From JAAZPT01 sp964544955 (GTDB taxonomy: Bacteria; Bacillota; Clostridia; Christensenellales; Aristaeellaceae): DNA of 64,000 nt. The stretch lies in contig CAZJEB010000002.1 of the NCBI GenBank assembly GCA_964544955.1, forward strand, positions 124,001-188,000. Direction: 5' to 3'. Every line of letters starts with the position of its first letter. Positions within the stretch are counted from its first letter, which is position 1. Made by a program: the position numbers and the translations under genes. Under the pieces are notes generated by a model. The model was not told the DNA's origin. It ran no database searches and saw nothing but the letters and a program-made list of their open reading frames with translations. Positions 25,102-33,825 of the stretch are shown here, one piece after another.

Positions 25102-25719
25102 TTAATCAAACCTTGTTTTCCAATTATCCGATTCATGCGCTTCAAAGCTTAAATTAATTTGTTCTATAGTGGTTTTATATGGGGCTAATTTTGGTAAATT
25201 ATCCTTGCTAAAGTAATCGCTTGCAATGGTTTCTATATTTGCTTTAAAAGTACCCGAAACATAATCGCAAAGTATTAAAAAGGAGTATATGCCATAGGGG
25301 TGGCGCTTTAGGCTCCCGTGGCTTTTATCAATGCAGGCCACAAGGGTTTTAGCCTCGCCTATTATACCTGCTTCCTCCCATAGTTCACGAAGGGCGTTTT
25401 CCTTTAGCGAGTTGCCAATATCTGCCCAACCGCCAGGTAATGCCCAAAAACCTGTGTTTTCCTGAACAAGCAATATTTTATTATCTTTAAACAGTGCTGC
25501 CCTTGTATCAATTTTTGGGGTTTGATAGCCAACTTCATTACAGAACAAGCCTTTAACCATGCTTACATCCAAGCCACTTTTTAATGCCATAATTTCAGCG
25601 GATATTTCCCTTATGCGCTCAAAACGCTCAATATCATAATCGTTTTTACAATAATATAAAGCACTTTGGCTTATTTGCTGTAGCTCTACAGCCCAAGCAA
25701 TTAATTTATCATCAACCAT
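25102..25719 (-). CDS. NUDIX hydrolase with N-terminal accessory domain
   Basis: A 205-residue enzyme. The helical N-terminal ~60 residues (LQQISQSALYYCKNDYDIER) match the accessory domain of YjhB-type NUDIX hydrolases. DTRAALFKDNKILLVQE begins the NUDIX fold, and the complete NUDIX box runs from GGWADIG to LRELWEEAGII (G-x5-E-x7-R-E-x2-E-E-x-G). Such enzymes hydrolyse nucleoside diphosphates linked to another group, for example ADP-ribose or CDP-choline. One base separates it from the upstream toroid gene. Confidence 0.87.
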   Translation of the reverse strand: MVDDKLIAWAVELQQISQSALYYCKNDYDIERFERIREISAEIMALKSGLDVSMVKGLFCNEVGYQTPKIDTRAALFKDNKILLVQENTGFWALPGGWADIGNSLKENALRELWEEAGIIGEAKTLVACIDKSHGSLKRHPYGIYSFLILCDYVSGTFKANIETIASDYFSKDNLPKLAPYKTTIEQINLSFEAHESDNWKTRFD

Positions 25720-25720
25720 A

Positions 25721-26626
25721 TTAAGCCTCGCAAAAGTTTTTTAAAAATAATATATTTATTAAGGTGATTTCACCTTGCCAATACAGTTTGCTTATTTCAA
25801 AATATTCAGGATAGTTATCCCAATACCAAGTAGTATTCCAAGCTCCGCTTTCAAGTTGTGATGCAATTATATAATCACATTCTTTTTTAACTATATCCTC
25901 ATTACCCTTATAAAACTGATTATTTTTTAAGTACATACTTGGTTTGGCAACATAATTACCCCATAGGCTTACATCATGCTCTATATTTTTTGTTATGTGG
26001 TAATTTAATTGGCTTTCAAAGTTTGCAGGTAGTTCAATAATTCCCTTAACATAGTTATAAAGCTCTATAATACAATTTAATAAATGGTTTTCAACGTTTT
26101 CTAAGGCTAAAAAGTGTTTTATGGCAGTTTTGGCAATTTTTAAAGCTTTGCTATAAAACTTACTATCCTTATCACCATAGGCAACGTAAAAACCAGCCAA
26201 GCTTGCAGTAGGGTTGTAATTTGGCGCATAATTTTCGTTATAATGCCACCATGGAGCATGGGGATAACAATTATTGCTTGGCACAACAGGAATCCAAAAA
26301 TCCCCATCAAAAGATGGGCTATTTTCTAAATAATATAATACGGAGTTAACCATAGGTGATTGAACATCTATATCGCCTAAGCTTTGTAATATACCTAATG
26401 CACACCAAGTTTGTATGGGGCTAGAGTTGGGGTTGAAGCTATCGGCCTCTAAACCATAAGCAAAGCCACCATCAATGTTTTGGTAATAACTTAATATGCG
26501 AATAACCTCGGCTTTAGTACCACCTTCAAAATGGTACTGCCATAGGGCAAGGGTTAAAGGGCGAGAGTTTCTGTAAATAAAACCCCTTGCCCTTTTGTAT
26601 GTATTACTATTAAAAATATTACTCAT
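25721..26626 (-). CDS. Alpha/alpha-toroid protein, prenyltransferase/terpene-cyclase-like repeats
   Basis: A 301-residue soluble helical protein with repeats like those of squalene-hopene cyclases and protein prenyltransferases: ILSYYQNIDGGFAYG, IQTWCALGILQSLG, and a late YIIASQLESGAWNTTWYWDN. Each repeat has a small-residue/aromatic turn (Q-x3-DGGF, Q-x3-GAW). No D-x-D-D motif of cyclases was found, so catalysis of that kind is unproven. It could bind a hydrophobic or glycan ligand. It overlaps the SDR gene by 8 bp. Unknown function, odd partner for NUDIX and SDR genes. Confidence 0.65.
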   Translation of the reverse strand: MSNIFNSNTYKRARGFIYRNSRPLTLALWQYHFEGGTKAEVIRILSYYQNIDGGFAYGLEADSFNPNSSPIQTWCALGILQSLGDIDVQSPMVNSVLYYLENSPSFDGDFWIPVVPSNNCYPHAPWWHYNENYAPNYNPTASLAGFYVAYGDKDSKFYSKALKIAKTAIKHFLALENVENHLLNCIIELYNYVKGIIELPANFESQLNYHITKNIEHDVSLWGNYVAKPSMYLKNNQFYKGNEDIVKKECDYIIASQLESGAWNTTWYWDNYPEYFEISKLYWQGEITLINILFLKNFCEA

Positions 26627-27314
26627 CTAGCCTCCAGTTATTATCGCCGTGGTATATCATAAGTCGGCTCATACCACCATCTATAAGTATATTTTCACCA
26701 GTAATAAAGCTGGATTTATCACTACATAAAAACATTACAGCATTAGCTATATCCTCAGGTTTACCTACACGCCCAACAGGTATTTGCTTTGCGTCGGAAC
26801 CACCATACTCTATACCATTGTTTTCTATCCATCCAGGTGATATGGAGTTTACACGCACCTTGCCTGATAGGCTTATTGCCAATGAATGTGTAAGAGCCCT
26901 TATACCACCCTTTGCAGCAGCATAACTTTCAGATTGGGGCATGCTCATACTATCCCTACTGGATGAAATATTTACAATGGCTGCACCATCATTAAAGTAG
27001 GGTAAAAACAACTTTGTAAGGTAAAAGGCAGATGTTAGCCCAACGTTTAGTGCATTAACAAAAGCATCATAACTACACTCATTTATGCCAATAAATGCAG
27101 GTGGTGCATTGTTTATTAGGTAATCAATGCCTGAAAAATCTTTAATTACCTTATTTGCAAAATTTTCAAGCACTAGTTTATCGCCTATATCGCCTGTAAA
27201 ATAGCCCCCGGGGCTTATATCGATATCACAAACCCTTATACCATTGCTAATAAACATATCCTTAACACATTTGCCTATTCCGCGGGCAGCACCAGTTATT
27301 ACTGCGGTTTTCAT
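26619..27314 (-). CDS. Short-chain dehydrogenase/reductase
   Basis: A 231-residue classical SDR. The nucleotide-binding motif is TGAARGIGK, the structural N-N-A motif is DYLINNAPP, the catalytic Ser lies in NISSSRDS, and Tyr/Lys in SYAAAKGG (Y-x3-K). IDGGMSRL near the end is the usual C-terminal substrate-side motif. It oxidises or reduces a small alcohol/ketone with NAD(P). The short spacing between the second strand (VCDIDIS) and next motif gives no clear cofactor preference. Its ATG overlaps the end of the nitroreductase gene (ATGA). Confidence 0.88.
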   Translation of the reverse strand: MKTAVITGAARGIGKCVKDMFISNGIRVCDIDISPGGYFTGDIGDKLVLENFANKVIKDFSGIDYLINNAPPAFIGINECSYDAFVNALNVGLTSAFYLTKLFLPYFNDGAAIVNISSSRDSMSMPQSESYAAAKGGIRALTHSLAISLSGKVRVNSISPGWIENNGIEYGGSDAKQIPVGRVGKPEDIANAVMFLCSDKSSFITGENILIDGGMSRLMIYHGDNNWRLDE

Positions 27315-27838
27315 AGTGTGTTGCGGAAACCGTTAAACCATGCTCTATCCTCAAAGCTTTTTTTATTAACATGTTTAACTTCTTCATCGGCCATGCCTAC
27401 GGGGAGCATAACGCTTATTTCGTAACCTTCGGGAACGCCCAAAAGCTTAGCTATTTTTGCACATTTTTCAGCATTATCAGCTATATAACCCTCAAGCCAG
27501 CAACTTTCATAGCCCAATTCACATATGGCTAAAAGCATATTTTGAACTGCGGCAGCATAGTCTTGTTTATAGTAAATTCTTCCACCATTGCCAACTATTT
27601 GTTGACTTAATACGCATATTATTGCAGGGGCACTTACTACATTTTTGCTATTTAATAATTCACCTATGGCCCTTAGAAGTTCCTTATCATCAACGGCAAT
27701 AAGGCTTGTACTTTGCAAGTTGCAACCTGATGGTGCAGCTAAGCCTGCTTTTAATATTTGGGTTAAATCCTCACGGGGAACAGGGAAATCCTTATATAAA
27801 CCTCTATAACTTGTTCTTTCAAATATTGTATCCAACAT
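27311..27838 (-). CDS. Nitroreductase-family flavoprotein
   Basis: A 175-residue FMN-dependent oxidoreductase. ERTSYRGLYKDFPV has the N-terminal R-[ST]-x-R motif, KAGLAAPSGCNLQSTSLIAV is the FMN-site loop, and YAAAVQNMLLAICELGYESCWLEGY the dimer and FMN helix. It would reduce a nitro, quinone or enone group using NAD(P)H. The gene opens the six-gene run, starting 45 bp after the cdsA stop, and just after a terminator. GAGGTG precedes its ATG. Confidence 0.85.
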   Translation of the reverse strand: MLDTIFERTSYRGLYKDFPVPREDLTQILKAGLAAPSGCNLQSTSLIAVDDKELLRAIGELLNSKNVVSAPAIICVLSQQIVGNGGRIYYKQDYAAAVQNMLLAICELGYESCWLEGYIADNAEKCAKIAKLLGVPEGYEISVMLPVGMADEEVKHVNKKSFEDRAWFNGFRNTL

Positions 27839-27861
27839 AATAACACCTCAGTTTTAATAAT

Positions 27862-27882
27862 AAAACCGATATAAAATATCGG
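27862..27882 (-). terminator. Terminator after cdsA
   Basis: Stem CCGATA/TATCGG with a 5-nt loop, followed on the minus strand by TTTTATTATT. It directly follows the cdsA stop codon and separates the housekeeping run from the six-gene operon. Confidence 0.75.
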
Positions 27883-28722
27883 CTAAAAGAATATAATTTT
27901 AATGCAATAAATAAATACTGCTACAAATAGAACGCTATCTATACGGTCTAACATGCCCCCGTGGCCAGGGAATAATGCGCCAAAATCCTTTATTTTACAA
28001 TGCCTTTTTACCATTGATGCAAATAAATCGCCAGTTTGTGCCACCACAGAGCCTATAAGGCCGATTAATATAAGTGCCCATATATTTGGCAATACTGCGC
28101 TATTTGATACAAGCCTTACAATTTCACCAGTAAGTACAGCACCCAACATACCACCGAACAAGCCACCAATAGAGCCTTCTACGGTTTTGTGTGGGCTTAC
28201 TGCGGGGCAAAGGGGTGTTTTGCCAAAACGGCTACCAATTTCATAAGCAAGGGTATCAGTACCTACAGATATTGTAAATACCATTACAAGCAAGGCTATT
28301 TGCAAAGCCTCTGGGTTAACATTAAGCAATGATATAAAGCACATTCCAGGTATTGCAAGGCTTATCATGGGCAGTGCTGAAACCAATATATCCATAAGGG
28401 AGGGATCTTTTCTTGTAACAACAGCAATAACAATGCTTATTAAAAACAAGCTAATTGTTGGGGCAATTAACATTAATTGTGGGAATATTAATTGTAGGGG
28501 TAAAAAGGAGAAAAATGCTATCCATGTAGGGAATGTAACTGGGTTGTAGCCCCCTTGTTTTAAAGCCCTAAACTCCTCGTGTATTGTTAAGGCAACACAG
28601 GCTAAAGCCACTAAACCAAATAGCCAACCCCTTACTACAAGCAATAGTATTACAAGCAATATTAAAACAACGGCGGTTAAAAACCTTTTTTGTTTATTGC
28701 TTACTTTACTGGGTTCACTCAT
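27883..28722 (-). CDS. cdsA: Phosphatidate cytidylyltransferase
   Basis: This membrane enzyme makes CDP-diacylglycerol from phosphatidate and CTP, the entry to phospholipid synthesis. The CdsA signature is complete near the C-terminus: SMVKRHCKIKDFGALFPGHG then GMLDRID. SPHKTVEGSIGG is the upstream conserved loop. About eight membrane segments, 279 residues. The ATG (28722) lies inside the end of uppS and is served by AAGGG; a TTG six codons earlier is less likely. Confidence 0.93.
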   Translation of the reverse strand: MSEPSKVSNKQKRFLTAVVLILLVILLLVVRGWLFGLVALACVALTIHEEFRALKQGGYNPVTFPTWIAFFSFLPLQLIFPQLMLIAPTISLFLISIVIAVVTRKDPSLMDILVSALPMISLAIPGMCFISLLNVNPEALQIALLVMVFTISVGTDTLAYEIGSRFGKTPLCPAVSPHKTVEGSIGGLFGGMLGAVLTGEIVRLVSNSAVLPNIWALILIGLIGSVVAQTGDLFASMVKRHCKIKDFGALFPGHGGMLDRIDSVLFVAVFIYCIKIIFF

Positions 28723-29452
28723 CAGTATCCCTTCCTCCAAACCGCCTATCTCGGCGCATAAATTCTAACAAAGCCTTATGGTATTCTTCAACTGTAAAAT
28801 CAGGCCAAAGTACCTTGGGAAATACAAATTCCGCATAAGCACATTGGTATAATAAAAAGTTGCTTAAACGCATTTCACCACTTGTTCTGATAAGCAAATC
28901 AACATCTGCTTGGCCTGTGGTATAAAGTTTACTTTCTAAATAGCTTTCATCTATATCATCAAGGTTTATTTCACCGTTTTTATAGCTTTGTGCTATAAGT
29001 TTTGTAGCGCGCAACAACTCGCTACGGCTACCGTAGTTTAGGGCAACGTTTAATATCATACCTGTATTATTTTGTGTTAATGCCATGGCGTTTTTTAATA
29101 CATCCCTTTGTGGGGCAGGCATGCCTTCAACATCGCCTATAATTAAAACCTTAACGTTTTCCGCATTAAGTTCACCAATATCCTTAGTAAAAAACTCGCT
29201 TAATAAATCCATAAGGGCTGAAACTTCTATTGAGCTACGCTTCCAATTTTCTGTAGAAAAGGCATATATACTTAAGCTTTGTATACCTAAATTATTGCTT
29301 TCCCTAATAATTTCCCTAAGGGAAACAACGCCAGTTCTATGGCCTAGGGCTATTTTAATTTTATTTTTTTTAGCCCAACGCCCATTGCCATCCATTATTA
29401 TAGCCACGTGTTTGGGCAACAGGTTTAAATTGTTTAGTATGGTGTTTTTCAT
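28715..29452 (-). CDS. uppS: Undecaprenyl diphosphate synthase
   Basis: This cis-prenyltransferase builds the C55 lipid carrier for peptidoglycan and wall polymers. VAIIMDGNGRWAKK holds the catalytic aspartate, GHRTGVVSLREII and IYAFSTENWKRSS the substrate-binding loops, and DLLIRTSGEMRLSNFL is the conserved C-terminal motif. The protein has 245 residues, normal for UppS. It overlaps the preceding small gene by 4 bp and cdsA by 8 bp. Confidence 0.95.
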   Translation of the reverse strand: MKNTILNNLNLLPKHVAIIMDGNGRWAKKNKIKIALGHRTGVVSLREIIRESNNLGIQSLSIYAFSTENWKRSSIEVSALMDLLSEFFTKDIGELNAENVKVLIIGDVEGMPAPQRDVLKNAMALTQNNTGMILNVALNYGSRSELLRATKLIAQSYKNGEINLDDIDESYLESKLYTTGQADVDLLIRTSGEMRLSNFLLYQCAYAEFVFPKVLWPDFTVEEYHKALLEFMRRDRRFGGRDTDE

Positions 29453-29697
29453 TTTGCATCATCCTTAAAAAAGGCATAAGTTAGTGTAATGCTATTATTA
29501 TCAAATTGTACATTAACTACCCTTGCTATGCAATAATCAGTAGTGCTAATTTTTTTGTTAAGCACAGTGTTTGCATTAGTTTCTACCGTGTTAACGCTAT
29601 AGCTTTTAAGCAAGTTTAAAGCCGTATTTAATGGCAAACCAAGCAATAAATTTATACTGCTTGGTTCGTTTATGTTTATTTTAATATTTTGCATCAT
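29449..29697 (-). CDS. Small uncharacterised protein between frr and uppS
   Basis: An 82-residue soluble protein that I do not recognise. It starts at an ATG overlapping the frr stop (ATGA) and ends overlapping the uppS start, so it is fully embedded in a housekeeping operon by translational coupling. GLPLNTALNLLKSYSVNTVE looks like a helix-turn-strand. The second half alternates hydrophobic and polar residues, suggesting beta strands (YCIARVVNVQFDNNSITLTY). The conserved location suggests a real gene; function is unknown. Confidence 0.7.
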   Translation of the reverse strand: MMQNIKININEPSSINLLLGLPLNTALNLLKSYSVNTVETNANTVLNKKISTTDYCIARVVNVQFDNNSITLTYAFFKDDAK

Positions 29698-30251
29698 ACC
29701 TGCATAATTTCTGTTATTTTTTTCTCTAAAACTTCATCTATTTTTTTGATAAAATCATCAACTATTTTTTGAAGTTTATCACCAGCAATTTTTAAATCAT
29801 CTTCTGTGATTTCTTTATTTTTTTCCATTTTTTTAAACTTATCCATACCGTCTTTACGGATATTTCTAATGGCTATTTTGCTTTCCTCAGATTCCTTGCG
29901 TGCAAGCTTAGAAAGGTCTTTACGCCTTTCCTCATTAAGCTCGGGTATAGCAAGCCTAATAATCTTGCCATCATTACTGGGGTTAAGGCCTAAATCGCTT
30001 TGTAATATTGCCCTTTCAATTTGTGGTAAAATTTTAACATCCCATGGGCTTATTTGTAATAGCCTAGCTTCGGGGGCAGATATACCAGCAATTTGAGATA
30101 GGGGGGTATCAACACCGTAGTAATCAATTCTAATTGGGTCTAGCAATTTTGGGTTTGCACGCCCAGTCCTTATGTTGTTGAAGGTGTAGTGCAAAGCATT
30201 TATGGTTTTATCCATCTTTTTGCTACAATCCTCTATAACTTGTTCGTACAT
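29694..30251 (-). CDS. frr: Ribosome recycling factor
   Basis: The 185-residue factor that splits post-termination ribosomes together with EF-G. FNNIRTGRANPKLLDPI and the helical stretch NEERRKDLSKLARKE are the family's conserved N- and C-terminal motifs; the protein is the standard length. It starts after GGAGG. In many Bacillota frr follows rpsB-tsf-pyrH, but here none of those is upstream; the next genes on that side are trxB and nrdD behind a terminator. Confidence 0.95.
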   Translation of the reverse strand: MYEQVIEDCSKKMDKTINALHYTFNNIRTGRANPKLLDPIRIDYYGVDTPLSQIAGISAPEARLLQISPWDVKILPQIERAILQSDLGLNPSNDGKIIRLAIPELNEERRKDLSKLARKESEESKIAIRNIRKDGMDKFKKMEKNKEITEDDLKIAGDKLQKIVDDFIKKIDEVLEKKITEIMQV

Positions 30252-30373
30252 AATAAAACCTCCGATAATATATAAATATTTTTTTATAAATATAACTAAT
30301 TCTTTATTATTTTAACCATTTTTTATAATATTTGCAATAGTATAAAGCAAAATAAGAAAAACCATTGTTTGTA

Positions 30374-30402
30374 ATAAAAAACAGAATGAATTTATCACTC
30401 TG
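30374..30402 (-). terminator. Terminator of nrdD-trxB
   Basis: Stem CAGAGTGA/TCATTCTG (one mismatch) with 5-nt loop; on the minus strand it is followed by TTTTTTATT. Confidence 0.75.
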
Positions 30403-30410
30403 CTTTTGGT

Positions 30411-31331
30411 TTAATTTAAGCTATCCACGTATTCACAGGCGGCCAATGCGGCTACACTTCCGTCTGCCATGGCTGTGGTTAGCTGCCTAACAGCTTTTTT
30501 TCTGCAATCACCAGCTACGTATAGCCATGGTAATTCAGTTTTGCAGCTTTCGTTTATGGCTATAAAACCTTCGGTATCTAAAGGTAAAATATCTTTTACT
30601 AAATGGGTTTGAGGTATACGGCCAATGGATACAAATAGGCAAGCAACAGGTAAAATGTTATTTTCGCCTTTTAAAACATTTTTAATATTTAAAGCTTCAA
30701 CATTGCCTTGATTATCAGCAATTAGGTTTTCAACAACGCTGTTTGTAACAAAATTAATATTTTTAATTGCTTTAGCCTTTGATATAAGGGCATCTTCTGC
30801 CCTATATTCATCACGCCTATGTATTAAAGTTACGCTTTTGCATATTCCGCTTAGGTACACGGCCTCTGTAAAGGCGCTATCGCCACCACCAACAACGGCA
30901 ACATCTTTACCTGTGTAAAAGGTACCGTCGCATATGGCACAATATCCTAAGCCTTTGCCTATATATTTTTCCTCATCAGGTAGGTTTAACTTCCTTGATT
31001 TACAACCTGTAGCAATTATAACTGCCTTAGCTTTATAGTTGGAAAAATCAGTTGTTATATTGGCTAAGCCGTTTTCATAAACAATATTTGTAACGGTATC
31101 CGGCTCTACTGTTGCGCCAAAGTCAGTAACCTGTGTTAAAAGCTGATCGGAAAACTCTGTTCCACTTATTTGTTTAATGGCAGGATAGTTTTCAACTATT
31201 GGGGTTTCTGATATTTGCCCCCCAAAAGTGCTTGCTTCAAATAGTGCTACACTTTTGTTATTACGCCTTGAGTAAAGGGCGGCTGTCATTCCTGCACAGC
31301 CAGCCCCTACAATAGCTATATCATATACCAT
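30411..31331 (-). CDS. trxB: Thioredoxin reductase
   Basis: A 306-residue FAD- and NADPH-dependent disulfide reductase. The FAD motif is IVGAGCAGMTAALYS, the redox disulfide is YCAICDGTFY (C-A-I-C, where most have C-A-T/V-C), the NADPH motif is VVGGGDSAFTEAV, and VAGDCRKKAVRQLTTAMADG is the C-terminal FAD motif. It starts 3 bp after the nrdD stop. This implies it reduces the redoxin domain fused to NrdD, and probably other thioredoxins. Confidence 0.93.
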   Translation of the reverse strand: MVYDIAIVGAGCAGMTAALYSRRNNKSVALFEASTFGGQISETPIVENYPAIKQISGTEFSDQLLTQVTDFGATVEPDTVTNIVYENGLANITTDFSNYKAKAVIIATGCKSRKLNLPDEEKYIGKGLGYCAICDGTFYTGKDVAVVGGGDSAFTEAVYLSGICKSVTLIHRRDEYRAEDALISKAKAIKNINFVTNSVVENLIADNQGNVEALNIKNVLKGENNILPVACLFVSIGRIPQTHLVKDILPLDTEGFIAINESCKTELPWLYVAGDCRKKAVRQLTTAMADGSVAALAACEYVDSLN

Positions 31332-31334
31332 AGC

Positions 31335-33761
31335 TTAAGCTCTTTTCATGGCAAAAGCTTTAATTTCTGCCATATTATCTACTTTTCTATAATTATCGCC
31401 ATTTTTAATTATGAGTGTGGGCACTTTCATAATTTGGTAATGGGTTGATAAGTCTGCATTTTCGTTAGCATCAACAGGGTTATAGCTTATACCGCTTCTG
31501 TCAAGCACGCTTTTTATAACTTTACAGTTGGGGCAAGTTTGTGTTGTAAACAGTAGTAGCTCGTTTTCCATGTTGTTGGCTTCAACGGTTTTTTCAGCCT
31601 GTTTTTCACCGGTGCATGGGCTGTTTTCACACACCTTTGCACTTTCTTGATCAAAGGCAGCTTCCTTTGCTAATGCTTCATGGGCAAAGGATTTTTCTGT
31701 TGTATACTCTGTTCTATCAACAAATTCCTTGCTCTTACCATCGTTCCAGTTTTGTACTGGGCGATAGTAACCAGTTATACGGCTATATACTTCTGCATTT
31801 TTACCACATTCTGGGCAATTGAAGTGTTCGCCTTTAATATAACCATGGTCGCAGCATACACTGTAGGTTGGGGATATTGTGTAATAGGGTAGGTGGTGGT
31901 TTTCAGCTATTTTGCGTACAAGTGTTGCTGAAGACTTCCAGTCGGGCAATTTTTCACCCAAGAATGTATGGAATACTGTGCCTGATGTATACAATGTTTG
32001 AAGATCATCTTGTATTGTTAATGCCTCAAATGCATCTTCTGTATAATCTACAGGTAAGTGTGAGCTGTTTGTGTAATAGGGTGTTTCACCCATATCTGAT
32101 GCTGTTTTAATATCTGGGAATTTTGCCACGTCGTGTTTAGCAAAACGGTAAGATGTACTTTCAGCAGGTGTAGCTTCTAAGTTGAACAAGCAACCATATT
32201 CTTCTTGGTAATCGCTTAACCTTTCACGCATGTGGTTTAATACTTTAACACTAAATGCCTTTGATTTTTCATCATATAAAGGTGCACCTAACCAATTAGC
32301 GTTTAAACAAGCCTCGTTCATACCAACTAAGCCTATTGTTGAGAAGTGATTATCAAATGTGCCTAAATAGCGTTTTGTATAGGGGTATAAGCCTTCATCC
32401 AATAATTTTGTAACTATATGCCTTTTTGTATCTAAGGATCTTGCAGCTACATCCATAAGCCTGTTTAGCCTTTTGAAGAAGTCGTCCTCGTTTTTAGATA
32501 AGTAGGCAATTTTGGGTAAGTTTATTGTAACAACACCTATTGAGCCTGTGCTTTCACCACTACCGAAGAAGCCGCCACTCTTTTTGCGCAATTCACGTAG
32601 GTCTAAGCGCAACCTACAACACATACTTCTTACATCACTTGGTTCCATATCGCTGTTGATATAGTTAGAGAAATAAGGTGTGCCATATTTTGATGTCATT
32701 TCAAACAATAATTTATTGTTTTCTGTTTCGCTCCAGTCAAAGTCTTTTGTTATGGAGTATGTAGGTATTGGGTATTGGAAACCTCTGCCTTGTGCATCGC
32801 CTTCTATCATTATTTCGATAAAAGCCTTGTTTACCATATCCATTTCTTTTTTACAATCGCCATAGGTAAAGTCCATTTCCTTTCCGCCAACTATTGCGGG
32901 TTGGTTTGCTAGGTCGGCAGGAACTGTCCAGTCCAATGTTATGTTACTAAAGGGGGCTTGTGTACCCCAACGGCTAGGAGTATTTACGCCATATATAAAG
33001 CTTTCGATGCATTTTTTTACTTGATCAAAGCTTAGGTTATCGTATTTAACAAAGGGTGCAAGGTATGTATCAAAGGATGAGAAGGCTTGTGCGCCAGCCC
33101 ATTCGTTTTGCATTATGCCTAAAAAGTTTACCATTTGGTTACATAGTGTTGCCAGGTGTTTAGCTGGTGAGGAGGTGATTTTGCCAGGTATTCCGCCTAA
33201 ACCCTCTTGTATAAGTTGTTTTAAGCTCCAACCAGCACAATAACCTGTAAGCATTGAAAGGTCGTGAATGTGGAAGTCAGCTTCCCTGTGGGCATTTGCT
33301 ACTTCTTCATCATATATTTCACTTAGCCAATAGTTTGCTGTTATAGCACCAGAGTTGCTAAGTATTAAGCCGCCAACTGAATATGTAACTGTGGAGTTTT
33401 CCTTAACACGCCAGTCTGTAACGTTTACATAGCTGTTAACAAGCTCCTTATAGTCCAATATGGTGCTTTTCATGTTACGTATTTTTTCACGTTGTTTACG
33501 GTATAGTATGTAAGCCTTAGCTACATCTTCGTAACCAGCTTGTTGAAGAACGCGCTCAACGCTATCCTGTATATCTTCTACACTAATTTGTGATTCCTTA
33601 ATTTTACCTTGGTAATCTGCAGTTACACGCAAGGCAAGCAAATCTATAATATCATCAGTATAAGCCTTTTCTTTAGCGTCAAAAGCTTTTTTAATAGCAT
33701 TGCTTATTTTAGAAATATTAAAATTAGCAACTTTACCGTCGCGTTTTACAACATTAATCAT
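31335..33761 (-). CDS. nrdD: Anaerobic ribonucleoside triphosphate reductase with fused redoxin
   Basis: Class III ribonucleotide reductase, 808 residues, which makes dNTPs without oxygen. An ATP-cone (VVKRDGKVANFNISKISNAI) opens the protein and controls activity allosterically. Near residue 660 a zinc site has Cys-rich motif CCDHGYI and CPECG; RITGYYRPVQNW holds the glycyl radical. The last 78 residues form a glutaredoxin/NrdH-like domain with C743-P-N-C746 and KVPTLIIKNG. Usual NrdD ends soon after the glycyl radical, so this is a fusion. It suggests a disulfide-driven NrdD2-like enzyme rather than a formate-driven one, fed by the adjacent TrxB. The ATG follows AGAGGTG; 33 extra codons upstream run into the promoter. 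Confidence 0.93.
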   Translation of the reverse strand: MINVVKRDGKVANFNISKISNAIKKAFDAKEKAYTDDIIDLLALRVTADYQGKIKESQISVEDIQDSVERVLQQAGYEDVAKAYILYRKQREKIRNMKSTILDYKELVNSYVNVTDWRVKENSTVTYSVGGLILSNSGAITANYWLSEIYDEEVANAHREADFHIHDLSMLTGYCAGWSLKQLIQEGLGGIPGKITSSPAKHLATLCNQMVNFLGIMQNEWAGAQAFSSFDTYLAPFVKYDNLSFDQVKKCIESFIYGVNTPSRWGTQAPFSNITLDWTVPADLANQPAIVGGKEMDFTYGDCKKEMDMVNKAFIEIMIEGDAQGRGFQYPIPTYSITKDFDWSETENNKLLFEMTSKYGTPYFSNYINSDMEPSDVRSMCCRLRLDLRELRKKSGGFFGSGESTGSIGVVTINLPKIAYLSKNEDDFFKRLNRLMDVAARSLDTKRHIVTKLLDEGLYPYTKRYLGTFDNHFSTIGLVGMNEACLNANWLGAPLYDEKSKAFSVKVLNHMRERLSDYQEEYGCLFNLEATPAESTSYRFAKHDVAKFPDIKTASDMGETPYYTNSSHLPVDYTEDAFEALTIQDDLQTLYTSGTVFHTFLGEKLPDWKSSATLVRKIAENHHLPYYTISPTYSVCCDHGYIKGEHFNCPECGKNAEVYSRITGYYRPVQNWNDGKSKEFVDRTEYTTEKSFAHEALAKEAAFDQESAKVCENSPCTGEKQAEKTVEANNMENELLLFTTQTCPNCKVIKSVLDRSGISYNPVDANENADLSTHYQIMKVPTLIIKNGDNYRKVDNMAEIKAFAMKRA

Positions 33762-33788
33762 ACTAACACCTCTTATATTTATTTTTAT

Positions 33789-33807
33789 CCCCACGGAAGC
33801 CGCGGGG
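33789..33807 (-). other. Hairpin in the nrdD leader
   Basis: CCCC-a-CGG and CCG-c-GGGG pair around an AAG loop (one mismatch), about 30 bp upstream of the nrdD start. It has no T-run. It may affect mRNA stability or access to the start. Confidence 0.4.
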
Positions 33808-33825
33808 CTTAATCGTGTAAAATCA

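Noticed and set aside
23457..27838. Antiphage defence island
   Set aside because: No nuclease, helicase, STAND ATPase or restriction gene is present; NUDIX plus nucleotidyltransferase-like genes alone do not support it.
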